Shown: positions 1-9,926 of the stretch, one piece after another
Layout of the letters: each line of letters opens with the position of its first letter
Position numbering within the stretch: the stretch's first letter is position 1
From: Arcobacter acticola
GTDB taxonomy: Bacteria; Campylobacterota; Campylobacteria; Campylobacterales; Arcobacteraceae
Length of the DNA: 64,000 bases
Assembly (NCBI RefSeq): GCF_013177675.1
Contig: NZ_CP042652.1
Location: 1,426,001-1,490,000 of the forward strand
Reading direction: 5' to 3'
The notes under the pieces: generated by a model
Told to the model about the DNA's origin: nothing
The model's input: only the letters and a program-made list of their open reading frames with translations
Databases searched by the model: none
Translations under genes and position numbers: made by a program

Positions 1-1
1 T

Positions 2-148
2 TCTTCAAATGAAAACTGGAAAAGTTATAATGAAGTAAAAGATGATATTGAATACTTTATTAATCTAAAGGCTTCGCCTCTTATTTGGTCAAAATATACA
101 AATAATGGTGAAATAGTTATTGAAAGATTTTTTGTTACTTTTTGGTAA
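2..148 (+). CDS. C-terminal end of an unrecognised protein (5' end outside window)
   Basis: Only the last 48 residues are visible, in the frame starting at base 2 and ending with TAA at 146-148. The tail is rich in Asn, Lys, Trp and Phe and ends in FFVTFW. Codon use matches the neighbouring genes. It converges on the dipeptidase gene with a 6-base gap. No domain can be assigned from so short a piece. Confidence 0.6.
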   Translation, partial: SSNENWKSYNEVKDDIEYFINLKASPLIWSKYTNNGEIVIERFFVTFW

Positions 149-154
149 AAGAGA

Positions 155-1447
155 TTAATTTATCTCTTTTAAAATTTCTTTTATTACCACATATACATTT
201 TCAACAGATTTTATAGAAACTTGCTCTTTTTTTGAGTGAGGAAAGTTAATTGTAGGGCCTATTGATGCTACTTTTATATGTGGATAAATATCTTTAAATA
301 TTGCACATTCAAGTCCTGCATGAATAGCTTCTAATGATGCACTTGGATTGATTTTTTTATAAACTTCTAGTACTTTTGATGTAAATTCATTTATATCTGG
401 TTTCCATGCTGGATACTTTCCATTTGTGCTTACTGTGAAATTATGATTTTCTAATATTTCTATTGTTTCATCTTTTAGATTTTTCAAATCATCATTATCC
501 ATAGAACGAGCACTTAATTCTATTTTTACACTATCTAAGTCGGTTTTTATTATGGCAATATTAATTGAGCTTTGAACTACATTTAACTCACTATTCATAT
601 CTCTTACACCATTTTCAAAATCATAAATAAAATCAATAATATTATCATCAAAGATATTTAAATGCTCACTTTTAGCTTCAATCTTTTCAATAATCATATT
701 TTCATGACTTGCTATTGGAGTTTTAGAACTTGCTATTATTGCTTTTACATTTACAGGAATTGAGTTTATTCTCTCTCCTCCATTTATGTCAAGAAGTTTA
801 CCTTCACACTCTTTTATTGTTTGAGCTATTAGTTTTATTCCATTTGGTATATTTTTATCTATATCAACACCACTGTGTCCACCTTGAAGTTTAGAGATTG
901 AAATTTCATATAAATCAAGATTATCTGTATTTGGAATGATTTTTTTATTTGTATTAGATGCAAAAATATCAACACCACCTGCACAACCTATACAAATCTC
1001 ACCTTCTTCTTCACTATCAAGATTTAGCATATAAGTAGCATTTAGTGGTAGATTAAGATTATTAGCTCCTATAAGTCCTATCTCTTCATCTGAAGTAAAT
1101 AGAAACTCTCCATCGTAGTTCTCTTGCATTAAAGCAATCATATAAGAACAACCAATTCCATTGTCACTTCCAAGTGTAGAATCAGCAGCACTCAAAATAT
1201 CACCATTTTCTACAATTTGTGGAACGCAATTATCTTTTAAACAAACTATGTCATAGTGGGATTGGAAAACTACTTTCGCTTTTGAATTCTCTTTTTTACA
1301 TAAAATATTATTATGTTCATCACTTAGACATATATAATCAAACTGCTTTGATAGCTTTTTCATATGATTTATAAATGGCTCATGAGTTCCTGAACATCTA
1401 GGTATTGCTGTTATCTCTTTGAAAATATTTATTATATTATTTTGCAT
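155..1447 (-). CDS. pepD: PepD-like M20 aminoacyl-histidine dipeptidase
   Basis: A 430-residue cytosolic metallopeptidase of the M20C (PepD, Xaa-His dipeptidase) type, which hydrolyses dipeptides and other short peptides with two metal ions. The N-terminus (TAIPRCSGTHEP) is characteristic of the family. Visible metal and catalytic motifs are SHYDIV near residue 65, GSDNGIG near 94, TSDEEIG near 119, LDSEEEGE near 143 and GGHSGVDI near 190. A His in AGLEC near residue 380 fits the last metal ligand. Length is somewhat below the E. coli enzyme (485). There is no signal peptide. The ATG is preceded by AAGGA at suitable spacing. The gene lies 21 bases downstream of the sensor-kinase gene on the same strand and may be co-transcribed. 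Confidence 0.9.
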   Translation of the reverse strand: MQNNIINIFKEITAIPRCSGTHEPFINHMKKLSKQFDYICLSDEHNNILCKKENSKAKVVFQSHYDIVCLKDNCVPQIVENGDILSAADSTLGSDNGIGCSYMIALMQENYDGEFLFTSDEEIGLIGANNLNLPLNATYMLNLDSEEEGEICIGCAGGVDIFASNTNKKIIPNTDNLDLYEISISKLQGGHSGVDIDKNIPNGIKLIAQTIKECEGKLLDINGGERINSIPVNVKAIIASSKTPIASHENMIIEKIEAKSEHLNIFDDNIIDFIYDFENGVRDMNSELNVVQSSINIAIIKTDLDSVKIELSARSMDNDDLKNLKDETIEILENHNFTVSTNGKYPAWKPDINEFTSKVLEVYKKINPSASLEAIHAGLECAIFKDIYPHIKVASIGPTINFPHSKKEQVSIKSVENVYVVIKEILKEIN

Positions 1448-1468
1448 AAAAATCCTTAAAATTAATTA

Positions 1469-4273
1469 TTATATGTTAAGTGGTAATTTTATCTTAAAAT
1501 TTGCACCATCTTGACTATTTGTTACTGTTATTTCACCTTTGCAATGATCTTTAATAATAATTTTACTCATATAAAGGCCAATTCCAGTACCTTCTTTTGC
1601 TTTTTTTGTAGAGAAATATGGATCAAAGATTTTATATATAATATCAGCTGATATTCCTTTTGCATTATCTTCTATATCTATTATTACAAAATCATTTTCT
1701 TTATAGGTTTTGATTTCTATTTTTTTATTTATTATCTCATTTTCAACTAATGCATCTTCTGCATTTTTTAATAAAATTAAAATTACTTGTTGGATTTCTG
1801 TTGTATAAGTAGTTATATTTTCATTAAATTCATAATTTTTAATTAATTGTATTTCTTTTGAGTCAAAAGATGTTTTTATTATATTTATGGCTTTTTCAAT
1901 AATATCTTCAAGTTTTGATTCTACTTTTTCTTTATCTGATTTAAAGAAATTTCTAAAATCATCAATTGTAAATGATAAATGTTGAGTATACTCTGTGATT
2001 AATTTTAGTTCTTCTTCTAAAATATCTTTTGATATTTCTTTATTTAATATATTCTTCAATAATAAATTATTAGTAGTAGCTGTAATTGCAGTTAATGGTT
2101 GTCTCCATTGATGTGCAATCATTGATATCATTTCTCCCATTTGAACAAATCTTGATTGTTGAATTAATTGAGCAGTTTTTTCTTCATTTATTTCAATTTC
2201 TTTTTTTATTCTTTCTTCTAAATTACAAGTTAATACTTCTAATTTTTTTTCCATTTCTTTTCTTTTATTTATATCTCTAATTACAGTATGAATTACAAGA
2301 TTACTATTGATTTCTATTGAGGTTAAAACGACTTCTATCCATAGTTTCTTATGGTCTTTACTTGTATGCATCCACTCAAAACTACAAATTCCATTTTTTA
2401 ATGCTTCATTTACTTTAATTATCGCTTTTAAGTTTGAACTTAGACCATCAGGCTGAAATCTTGGAGATATTTCGTAAAGATACTTATCAATCAATTCATC
2501 TTTTGAATAGTGTAGTATTTTTGTTGCAGCTTCATTACAATCGCTGATTTTCTTATTTTTTAATAATAATACACCATCTGCAGATTTATTATATAATTTT
2601 TCAAAAAGCTCTTTTTGTTTAGCAATTTGTCTATTCTTTTTCTCAATTTCATTATTTATAAGTCGTAAGGTTTTATTATGTTTTTTTAAAATAGATTGTC
2701 TGTAGGCAAGTATTAGAAGAATAATAAAAACTACCAATGATATTTTCCAAACTATAGAATAATCAAAGGGCATATTTATAGAAAAATTTGTCCACTTATT
2801 GAAAATTTCATTGTGTTCATTTTCACTTATTTGCTCAATTGCTCTATTGAAAATATTATAAAGAATGATATTGTCTTTAGAAATAGCAATTTGACTTGTT
2901 AATAAGATATCTGTATATCTTGAAATAAAAATATTATTAAAAGCAAATTTTGACATATAATAAGCAACTACAGGCAATGGTTCCATTGCATAATAAACTT
3001 TATTGCTATTAACAGCTTCAAAAGTTTCATAATCACTATTTGTTTCAATTATATTAATATTTGGATAATTGTTTTTTAAAGTATCTAGATTTTCAGAATT
3101 TGATTTTTTTGCCATAGTTTCATTTAAAACTTCATCTATATCTTGAACAACAGGTTTACCTTTTTGTGTAATAATTGCTAATTTATAACTAAGAAGTGGA
3201 TTAGTGAAAACTATCTTTTCTGAATTTTTGTTTTCTGAAGTAGTAGGTAAAATATCACATATTTTTTCTTCTAGATATTTTTTTGCAGTTTGATAATCTT
3301 GAACTATAATATTTTCAAATTTAACATTGATTTTTTTCCCAAGCAAGTTTAATAAATCTATATTTATACCTTGGGTCTTTTTATTTTCATAAAATTCAAT
3401 TGGTTTTAGATTTATGATATTACACATTTTTATTATATTATTATTGCTTAGATATTGTTTTTCCTCTTTTGATAGAAAACTTTTATTAGATACTAATTCA
3501 TTATTTCCAAACCATTTTCTTTTTAAATCTAATAACTCTTTATCTGTGATTGAATCTTGAGCTTTATTTAAAATAGATTTTAAAATAGTTTTATCTTTTG
3601 AAACAGCAATACTTATGTAAGAAACCAATCTATCATCATTTACATAGTTTGTTGCAACAACTTCTGATATGTTTTTTGTTGAGATTATATAGTCTAATAC
3701 ATTTTTTTTATCAATAGTTGCATCTGCTTTTCCCAAAGATAATAATTTTAATGCTTCTACAGAATCATTTACAAGAATTTGTTTTATTTGTGGATAATAT
3801 TTTTCAAGTAATTGTTGGGCAAAAAAACCTTTTGGCATAACGATAGTTTTGCCTTCTAACTTTTCCAAAGAATCAATATCTTCATTACCTTTTTTTACAT
3901 ATATGGCATTTGCAGCAATATGATAAACATTTGTAAACTCAAAAAATTCTTCTCTTTGTTTATTCTTGGAAATATTTATAATGGCATCAATTTTATTGGT
4001 TTTTAGCATTTCCATAAAATCATTCCAGCTAGGTCCTGAAATATATTGAACTTTTATTCCTAATTTACTTGCAATTAAATTCATATAATCAATTACAAAT
4101 CCTTTTGGAGTATCATTTTCATTGAAATTATATGGAGGCCAATAAGCCTCATTGTGTAAACGCAAAGGTTGATTGTTTTGTAAAAAGAGTTCTTCTTCGT
4201 TTGTTAAATTTATATTATTGTTTTTTGCATTTAAAAATGATATAAGAAAAATAAAAATAAAAATAAATTTCAT
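1469..4273 (-). CDS. Sensor histidine kinase with two periplasmic SBP_bac_3 domains and a PAS domain
   Basis: A 934-residue membrane sensor kinase. Order: signal peptide or first membrane segment (residues 1-16), two tandem extracellular-solute-binding family 3 domains (about 30-257 and 277-495), a transmembrane helix (about 508-528), a short coiled coil, a PAS domain (about 555-670), a second coiled coil, the dimerisation domain with H-box AHQWRQPL (phospho-acceptor His721), and an HATPase domain with N-box NAEDAL, DNAKG and GTGIGLYM. It should sense small polar ligands such as amino acids in the periplasm. Its start overlaps the stop of the response regulator gene as TAATG, so the two are translationally coupled and are almost certainly cognate. 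The ligand is not predictable. Confidence 0.9.
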   Translation of the reverse strand: MKFIFIFIFLISFLNAKNNNINLTNEEELFLQNNQPLRLHNEAYWPPYNFNENDTPKGFVIDYMNLIASKLGIKVQYISGPSWNDFMEMLKTNKIDAIINISKNKQREEFFEFTNVYHIAANAIYVKKGNEDIDSLEKLEGKTIVMPKGFFAQQLLEKYYPQIKQILVNDSVEALKLLSLGKADATIDKKNVLDYIISTKNISEVVATNYVNDDRLVSYISIAVSKDKTILKSILNKAQDSITDKELLDLKRKWFGNNELVSNKSFLSKEEKQYLSNNNIIKMCNIINLKPIEFYENKKTQGINIDLLNLLGKKINVKFENIIVQDYQTAKKYLEEKICDILPTTSENKNSEKIVFTNPLLSYKLAIITQKGKPVVQDIDEVLNETMAKKSNSENLDTLKNNYPNINIIETNSDYETFEAVNSNKVYYAMEPLPVVAYYMSKFAFNNIFISRYTDILLTSQIAISKDNIILYNIFNRAIEQISENEHNEIFNKWTNFSINMPFDYSIVWKISLVVFIILLILAYRQSILKKHNKTLRLINNEIEKKNRQIAKQKELFEKLYNKSADGVLLLKNKKISDCNEAATKILHYSKDELIDKYLYEISPRFQPDGLSSNLKAIIKVNEALKNGICSFEWMHTSKDHKKLWIEVVLTSIEINSNLVIHTVIRDINKRKEMEKKLEVLTCNLEERIKKEIEINEEKTAQLIQQSRFVQMGEMISMIAHQWRQPLTAITATTNNLLLKNILNKEISKDILEEELKLITEYTQHLSFTIDDFRNFFKSDKEKVESKLEDIIEKAINIIKTSFDSKEIQLIKNYEFNENITTYTTEIQQVILILLKNAEDALVENEIINKKIEIKTYKENDFVIIDIEDNAKGISADIIYKIFDPYFSTKKAKEGTGIGLYMSKIIIKDHCKGEITVTNSQDGANFKIKLPLNI

Positions 4274-4992
4274 TAAATCTGTCTATATTTAAGTGAGTAT
4301 CCATGAGAATAAATTGTTTCAAACAAATCACATTCAAGTTTTATTTTTAGTCTAGTGATTATATTTCTTATTCTTTTTGTATTTTCTTCATAATCTTCAA
4401 ATAGATAATATTCTATTTCAGTATAACTTTTTATAATGCTATTTGATTTTATAAATAATTCGAATAGTTTAGTTTCATATTTTGATAATCTAATATGGCA
4501 ACTATTTTTATATAATTGATTTGTTGTTTTATTCCAAAAGTAGTTAAATTCTAATTTAATTAAATTATCAAATATCTCTTCTAAATCATATTTTTCAATT
4601 ATATATTCTAAAGTTTGGGATATTTGTTCAAGTGTATAGGGTTTTAAAATATAACCATCTATTCCTGCATTTATAGTTTTTAAAAAATAATCTTTATTAT
4701 CATGGGCAGATAGAACTATAATAGAAACTTTTTTATTATATTCTCTTATAATCTCAATTAATGATACACCATCAACAAATGGCATTTCAATATCAGTAAT
4801 AATTAAATTATAAAGATTCTCTGTATTAAAAAGATCTAAAGCTTCTTTTCCATTGGATGCTATATATATGTTATTGAAAAAAGATTCAAGCATTTTTATA
4901 GTTTGTTGTTGTACATAAATATTGTCTTCAACATACAAAACATTTAGATTTTTCGTATATTTTATAATATTTTCTAACTTGCCAGACGTCAT
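4273..4992 (-). CDS. Two-component response regulator with C-terminal winged-helix domain
   Basis: A 239-residue regulator. Residues 15-130 are a receiver domain: VEDN acidic pair, phospho-acceptor Asp67 in ITDIEMP, conserved Ser/Thr in VLSAHD and Lys in ILKPY. Residues about 150-239 resemble an OmpR-type winged helix, ending in IYSHGYSLKY, the usual C-terminal wing pattern (RGxGYxL). It is the first gene of the pair and the kinase follows with a TAATG overlap. The ATG has a TTAGGA ribosome binding site. The acidic and Thr-rich pattern predicts phosphorylation-dependent transcription control. Target genes are unknown. Confidence 0.88.
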   Translation of the reverse strand: MTSGKLENIIKYTKNLNVLYVEDNIYVQQQTIKMLESFFNNIYIASNGKEALDLFNTENLYNLIITDIEMPFVDGVSLIEIIREYNKKVSIIVLSAHDNKDYFLKTINAGIDGYILKPYTLEQISQTLEYIIEKYDLEEIFDNLIKLEFNYFWNKTTNQLYKNSCHIRLSKYETKLFELFIKSNSIIKSYTEIEYYLFEDYEENTKRIRNIITRLKIKLECDLFETIYSHGYSLKYRQI

Positions 4993-5085
4993 AATATTCC
5001 TAAAACTGAGTTTTCATAAGGGATATGATAGTGATAAAAGATTTAAATATAATTTAAAGTAGAGATTAAATGGAGTAAAATAATG

Positions 5086-5117
5086 TTTTGAAGAACTAAA
5101 TAATTAGTTCCTCAAAA
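5086..5117 (-). terminator. Hairpin between ccsBA and the response regulator gene
   Basis: A 14-bp inverted repeat (5086-5099 with 5104-5117) with a single mismatch and an ATAA loop, immediately downstream of ccsBA. On the plus strand it is followed by a T-rich tract. On the minus strand, the direction of ccsBA, the T tract is poor, so efficiency is uncertain. Confidence 0.5.
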
Positions 5118-5146
5118 TTTTTATAAATTTTTATAAGTTTTTATAA
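5117..5146. repeat. Three tandem copies of a 10-bp unit at the ccsBA 3' end
   Basis: The unit ATTTTTATAA occurs twice exactly (5117-5126, 5127-5136) and once as GTTTTTATAA (5137-5146). The last copy contains the ccsBA stop codon. It may be simple AT-rich slippage. Confidence 0.7.
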
Positions 5147-7870
5147 TGTTTCTTTTAGGTTTCTATTTCTATAAGCTAATAAAATTGTAACGAAAACAAT
5201 AGTTACAGTATAGTATGCCCACATAGGAATTGGAACAGGGTCTCCTGTTGCATATGAATGCATTCCTGATAAATAGAAGTTTACTCCTAAGTAAGTCATT
5301 AAGATTGAAGCAAACCCTAATAATGCAGCACTTGCAAATACATATGGAGTATTAAGAGCTTTAACAAATCTTAGGTGTATAATAATTGCATAAACTACAA
5401 TTGACACATAAGCCCATGTCTCTTTTGGATCCCATCCCCAGTATCTTCCCCACGACTCATTTGCCCAAACTCCACCAAGAAAGTTTCCAATAGTAATAGC
5501 AGTTAATCCTATAATTAATGCAATTTCAGTAATAGCAGTTACATGCTTAATAATTTCATCAACATGTGGTCTATCTTTTCTAAATATAAACATAACTAAT
5601 GTTAAGAACCCTAATATAGCTCCAAGCCCAAAGAACCCATAAGATGCTGTTAAAATCGAAACGTGAATAGTTAGCCAGTATGATTTAAGAACAGGTACTA
5701 AGTTTGTAATTTGTGGATCAACATCTGTTAAGTGAGCTGTAAACATAAAAATACCAGCAATTATAACAGCAGCACTTAATGCAAGTAAAGATTTTCTAAA
5801 GAAAATTACCCCTGCAAATACAGCAGACCATGAAATATAAACTAATGTTTCATAAATATTTGACCAAGGTGCATGCCCTGATAAAACCCATCTATAACCC
5901 ATACCAAATGTATGTAATGAGAATAGAGTTGCAAGAGCTATGAAAAATATAGTTGTGATTTTTTTAGCTTTGAAATCTGGTTTAAAGATTACTATAAATG
6001 CAACAATTAACATAATTAAACCAAGTAAAATATATGCAAGTGTTAATTTAAAGAAAATATCTAAATTATTGAAAAATATTTCACCTTCAATTTTTGAATC
6101 AGATAACATAACATCTGCTCCAACTTTTTTCTGATACATTGAAATCATAGAGATAAAATTATCTGCATCTTCCCATTTACTTTCTACAATAGAGTTTATT
6201 AATCCTCTTGTGATTGTTTCAATTGCAGTTTTATTTTGTCCTGTAAATTCTTGTATAGCATCAAGTGGATTGTACCATTTGCTATTATCTTCTTTAGTTG
6301 CTACTTGTGGATAAATATTAAATAATGATCCATTAAATACAGAATACATAATATTTAATCTTTCATCAATTTTAATAATATCTCTTTCGTAAGTACCTCT
6401 TTCTATTGGTTTAGTTTGTAAAGCTTTTTCAGCTTCATCAGCTAATAAATAATTACCATCTTTAAAAACTTCTGAAAAAGCTATATATTTTTCATTTACA
6501 TCAACACCTAAAAACTTTTTTAATTTAGGAGTTTGGATTTTAATCATTTTAACATCTTTCCAAATATCAGGAGTAGATAACATTCCTAAAATTAATTGAT
6601 CAGATGTCATTCCTAATAATGAAGCTTTACCACTTAATTTTTGAATAATTTCTCTATTTAAAGTAGAAAGTGGTTTCATTCTTCCACCATTACTTTGAAC
6701 AACAAGTTTTCCAAAATTTTCAGAAGTTTTTAGAGATTCATCTTTTAGTTTATTTAAGTATTCAACGGGTGATTTTACAGTGTTATTAACATTTACATCT
6801 TCAGCTTTTAGTGAAGTTGATGCAAAAGCTAATGTTAAAGCAATAGCAATCGAAGCTATGTTTTTTTCTGCAACAAATTTAGTTAATTTTCTAAATCTAG
6901 ATTTTTTATCAAAGAAATTCATAACAAGTCCTAGAGTTAATAAGAAATATCCTAAATAAGTAGGCCATTTTCCCGGGTCATTATTTACTGATAAAACAGT
7001 TCCTGTTTCATCAGGGAAATATGAACTTTGGAAAAATAAGAAATTTCCTTCGCTTAATGTTCTATTCATAAAAATTCTATAATCATAAGAATTACCATTT
7101 TCTTCAATAACTGTAACTTCTGATGCATATGAAGAAGGAGACATACTTCCTGGATATCTATCAAGTTGGAAATCATTTAACTTAATAGAGAAAGGTAATT
7201 CAACAATTTTTGAACCATAGCTGATTGTTACATCTATATTTCCAAATTTTAATTCTCTTGGAATTGGAGCTTGACCTCTCATCCCTGGTAGTCTTACTTC
7301 TTGTTTTTCACCATTTAGACTAACTACTACAGTTGTTAATCCCATTTTTCCACCATTTTGTTGCACATACACATAGTCTTTATAATCAAGTCCTAAAGAT
7401 TTACCATCAAAATCTATTTTATGTGAAAAATTGTTTACTTGAGGATATAAAGATGTAAATTCTTTTTGATAATCTTGATAATAAACTTTGTCACCATCTT
7501 TGATTGTTACTTGTAAATATGGGTCTAAAGAAAGCATTTTATTTTCTGTTGTTCCTTCAGCAATTTGCATAATACCTTCGTATCCAACATATCTTGTAAT
7601 TGCAGCACCAATTAAAATAACTACAAATGCTGAATGAAATATAAATTTAGGCTTACTTTTCCACATTTTAAATTTAATCATCATTCCAATTAAATTTACT
7701 ATGGTTAAAGTAAGAATTGTTTCATACCAAATATTATTATAAACTAAAACTCTAGCTGATGATGTACCAAAATCATTTTCTATAAATGTGGCATATCCTG
7801 CTCCTATTGCTAATATAGCAAGTAAAATAATTGTTGTCTTAAAATTGAATAAGACATTCGTAATCTTCAA
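5141..7870 (-). CDS. ccsBA: Fused cytochrome c maturation protein CcsBA (System II)
   Basis: A 909-residue integral membrane haem exporter and cytochrome c synthetase. The N-terminal half is CcsB/ResB-like with membrane segments near residues 10-30, 50-70, 75-95 and 305-325 around a large periplasmic loop. The C-terminal half (about 610-905) is CcsA-like with the haem-binding WWD motif (WGRYWGWDPKETWAY). Conserved His residues occur in the flanking segments. This fusion is typical of Campylobacterota. The start is TTG at 7870, eight bases after AAAGGA. A TATAAT -10 lies at 7907-7902. It is divergent from cmoB. Confidence 0.95.
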   Translation of the reverse strand: MKITNVLFNFKTTIILLAILAIGAGYATFIENDFGTSSARVLVYNNIWYETILTLTIVNLIGMMIKFKMWKSKPKFIFHSAFVVILIGAAITRYVGYEGIMQIAEGTTENKMLSLDPYLQVTIKDGDKVYYQDYQKEFTSLYPQVNNFSHKIDFDGKSLGLDYKDYVYVQQNGGKMGLTTVVVSLNGEKQEVRLPGMRGQAPIPRELKFGNIDVTISYGSKIVELPFSIKLNDFQLDRYPGSMSPSSYASEVTVIEENGNSYDYRIFMNRTLSEGNFLFFQSSYFPDETGTVLSVNNDPGKWPTYLGYFLLTLGLVMNFFDKKSRFRKLTKFVAEKNIASIAIALTLAFASTSLKAEDVNVNNTVKSPVEYLNKLKDESLKTSENFGKLVVQSNGGRMKPLSTLNREIIQKLSGKASLLGMTSDQLILGMLSTPDIWKDVKMIKIQTPKLKKFLGVDVNEKYIAFSEVFKDGNYLLADEAEKALQTKPIERGTYERDIIKIDERLNIMYSVFNGSLFNIYPQVATKEDNSKWYNPLDAIQEFTGQNKTAIETITRGLINSIVESKWEDADNFISMISMYQKKVGADVMLSDSKIEGEIFFNNLDIFFKLTLAYILLGLIMLIVAFIVIFKPDFKAKKITTIFFIALATLFSLHTFGMGYRWVLSGHAPWSNIYETLVYISWSAVFAGVIFFRKSLLALSAAVIIAGIFMFTAHLTDVDPQITNLVPVLKSYWLTIHVSILTASYGFFGLGAILGFLTLVMFIFRKDRPHVDEIIKHVTAITEIALIIGLTAITIGNFLGGVWANESWGRYWGWDPKETWAYVSIVVYAIIIHLRFVKALNTPYVFASAALLGFASILMTYLGVNFYLSGMHSYATGDPVPIPMWAYYTVTIVFVTILLAYRNRNLKETL

Positions 7871-7901
7871 AAAATATCCTTTTATTTTTTTATTTTTCCT
7901 A

Positions 7902-7907
7902 ATTATA
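7902..7907 (-). promoter_or_regulatory. Candidate -10 box for ccsBA
   Basis: A perfect TATAAT on the minus strand gives a predicted 5' UTR of about 25 bases before the TTG start and its AAAGGA site. No convincing -35 is visible, as is common for sigma-70 promoters in this phylum. Confidence 0.45.
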
Positions 7908-7992
7908 TTAATAAGAAGTTAATCTTACGTTAACAACGTATGAATTTTTCGTCATTATTGTTAATTTAAGATGATATTTTAACTTAAATATC

Positions 7993-7998
7993 TATAAT
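7993..7998 (+). promoter_or_regulatory. -10 box of cmoB; predicts a leaderless mRNA
   Basis: A perfect TATAAT ends exactly 6 bases before the cmoB ATG, so transcription should start at or within a base or two of the A of ATG. No Shine-Dalgarno sequence precedes the start codon. Confidence 0.6.
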
Positions 7999-8004
7999 TA
8001 CACC

Positions 8005-8919
8005 ATGAATTTAGAAACATTACAAAATAAAAAAAATGATTGTCGAACATGGAAAAATGTTGAGCCTTGGTATACTCAATTGAAAGAGGCTTGTAAAATT
8101 GAAAAAAGCAATTTAGATATTGATTATGGTGACTGGTTTAGTGTAGGGAAAAAAGAGGATTTAACACAAGAAGAATATGAGCTCATTATTCAAACTGCAA
8201 AAAAACTAATACCTTGGAGAAAAGGACCTTTTAAAGTATTTGACTTAGAAATAGATAGTGAATGGCAAAGTAATATTAAATATAATTTAATAAGACCATT
8301 TTTCAATTTAAAAGATAAAGTTGTAGCTGATATTGGATGTAATAATGGTTATTATATGTTTAGAATGCTTGAAGATAAACCAAAAAGATTAGTTGGTTTT
8401 GATCCATCACCTTTAACATTACATCAATTTGAGTTTATTAATCATTTTGTAAAATCAGATATTGTTTATGAAATGTTAGGTGTTGAGCACTTAGAGTATT
8501 ATAATCATAAGTTTGATTTTATCTTTATGTTAGGTGTTTTATATCATAGACCAGATCCTGTTGGAACTTTGAAATCATTAGCTCGTGGATTAAATAGTAA
8601 GGGTGAAATTTTAATTGATACTTTTATGATAGATGGAGAAGAAGAGTTATGTTTAACTCCTAATAAAAGATATTCAAAAATCCCAAATATCTATTTTATA
8701 CCAACAATTCCAGCTTTAAAGAATTGGCTTGAAAGAGCAGGGTTTGAAGATATTGAAGTTTTAGCAACTACAGTTACTACTTCAGAAGAACAAAGAAAAA
8801 CACTATGGTCTTTTGATCAAAGTTTAGAAGACTTTTTAGCTCCTAATGATAAAACAAAAACAGTAGAAGGTTATCCAGCACCCAAAAGAGTTTATGTAAA
8901 AGCTAGAAAAATTTTATAA
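8005..8919 (+). CDS. cmoB: tRNA uridine-34 carboxymethyltransferase CmoB
   Basis: A 304-residue enzyme that transfers a carboxymethyl group from carboxy-SAM to 5-hydroxyuridine 34 of tRNAs, giving cmo5U for wobble decoding. N-terminal pattern RTWKNVEPW and PWRKGPF are characteristic. The Rossmann methyltransferase core shows VADIGCNNGYYMFRM (motif I) near residue 108 and FMLGVLYHRPDP near 173. The length is close to the E. coli protein (323). The carboxy-SAM synthase gene cmoA is not in this window. The gene is monocistronic and convergent with the GGDEF operon. Confidence 0.95.
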   Translation: MNLETLQNKKNDCRTWKNVEPWYTQLKEACKIEKSNLDIDYGDWFSVGKKEDLTQEEYELIIQTAKKLIPWRKGPFKVFDLEIDSEWQSNIKYNLIRPFFNLKDKVVADIGCNNGYYMFRMLEDKPKRLVGFDPSPLTLHQFEFINHFVKSDIVYEMLGVEHLEYYNHKFDFIFMLGVLYHRPDPVGTLKSLARGLNSKGEILIDTFMIDGEEELCLTPNKRYSKIPNIYFIPTIPALKNWLERAGFEDIEVLATTVTTSEEQRKTLWSFDQSLEDFLAPNDKTKTVEGYPAPKRVYVKARKIL

Positions 8920-8931
8920 AAATTTAAATGA

Positions 8932-8962
8932 ATACAATAGAATTAAAATAAATCTATTGTAT
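8932..8962. terminator. Inverted repeat between cmoB and the GGDEF gene
   Basis: A 10-bp perfect stem (8932-8941 with 8953-8962) with an 11-base loop. It overlaps the last codons of the GGDEF gene. On the minus strand it is followed by a TTTAAATTTTT tract, so it probably terminates the minus-strand operon and may also stop cmoB. Confidence 0.5.
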
Positions 8963-9917
8963 CCTCATCACTTAAATCACTAAATTTAAAAAATTGACTT
9001 CGTCCTTTGTTTTTTGCTTCATAAAGCGCAATATCAGCATTTTTAATACAATCTGTAATTGTAGATTGAGAATTTAAATCATAAACTTCAAATCCTATAC
9101 AAATAGTTTTTTTAAGTCTTTGCTTAGTTTTTTCATTTACTAAAATACTAATTTCTGCAAAATCTGAAATAATTTTTTTTGCAATTTGCTCTGCTTGCTG
9201 ATCATTTACATTATTTAAAATAGAGACTAAAAATTCATCTCCATTTAATCTTCCAACCATATCAAACTCATTTATATTTGAGTGAATTATTTTGGCAAGT
9301 TCAATTAAAACTTTATCTGCAATATCATAATCAAACTCATCAATAACTGCTTTAAAATGGTCAATACCAACCATTAAAAAATAAATCTCATTTTGTTTAT
9401 TATTTGAAAGTCTAAGATGAGTTGTAAGATTTTCTATTAAGTAGTTTCTATTGTAAACATTTGTTACAGAGTCTAAAGAAGAAGATTCTATATAGTTTTT
9501 CTTTAAAATACACGATTGAATTATTGGTGATATTTGTAAAAATGCAGCTTCAATTGTATTATATTTAGCTTCAATTATTTTAAAATGAACTTTTGAAGTA
9601 ACACTAAAAGAAACTGTTGCATTTAAGCTTGTATGAGTATTGATTATAAAAAAGTGTGATAAATTATCATCTAAAAAGAACTCTTCACCTTTAACTAAAA
9701 TTTCTTCTTTATAATTTTTATTTATATCAAATAAAGAAAAATTTAGATTATCAACTTTAAATTCTTTATTTAACCATTCATAAATATCTTCAGCAGCTTG
9801 TTTTATATTTGTGGCATACTGTAATTGTTCATGAAGATTAAAAATAGTAACTAAGGATTTAAAGTCATCTTCATTTGTTGCAGATGATTTTATAAGTTCT
9901 AAAATTTTGTTTTTCAT
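8943..9917 (-). CDS. GGDEF-domain protein with NGDEF active site and no I-site
   Basis: A 324-residue soluble protein. Residues 1-155 form an unassigned, mostly helical/GAF-like N-terminal region. Residues about 160-315 are a GGDEF domain (DSVTNVYNRNYL, FKAVIDEFDY, ALYEAKNKGRSQ). The catalytic motif reads NGDEF (225-229): the first Gly is Asn while the catalytic acidic residues remain. The inhibitory RxxD site five residues upstream reads NEFD, so product inhibition is likely lost. It may be an unregulated diguanylate cyclase. It follows its paralogue by 9 bases and is the last gene of the operon. Confidence 0.85.
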   Translation of the reverse strand: MKNKILELIKSSATNEDDFKSLVTIFNLHEQLQYATNIKQAAEDIYEWLNKEFKVDNLNFSLFDINKNYKEEILVKGEEFFLDDNLSHFFIINTHTSLNATVSFSVTSKVHFKIIEAKYNTIEAAFLQISPIIQSCILKKNYIESSSLDSVTNVYNRNYLIENLTTHLRLSNNKQNEIYFLMVGIDHFKAVIDEFDYDIADKVLIELAKIIHSNINEFDMVGRLNGDEFLVSILNNVNDQQAEQIAKKIISDFAEISILVNEKTKQRLKKTICIGFEVYDLNSQSTITDCIKNADIALYEAKNKGRSQFFKFSDLSDEDTIDLF

Positions 9918-9926
9918 ATTTACATC

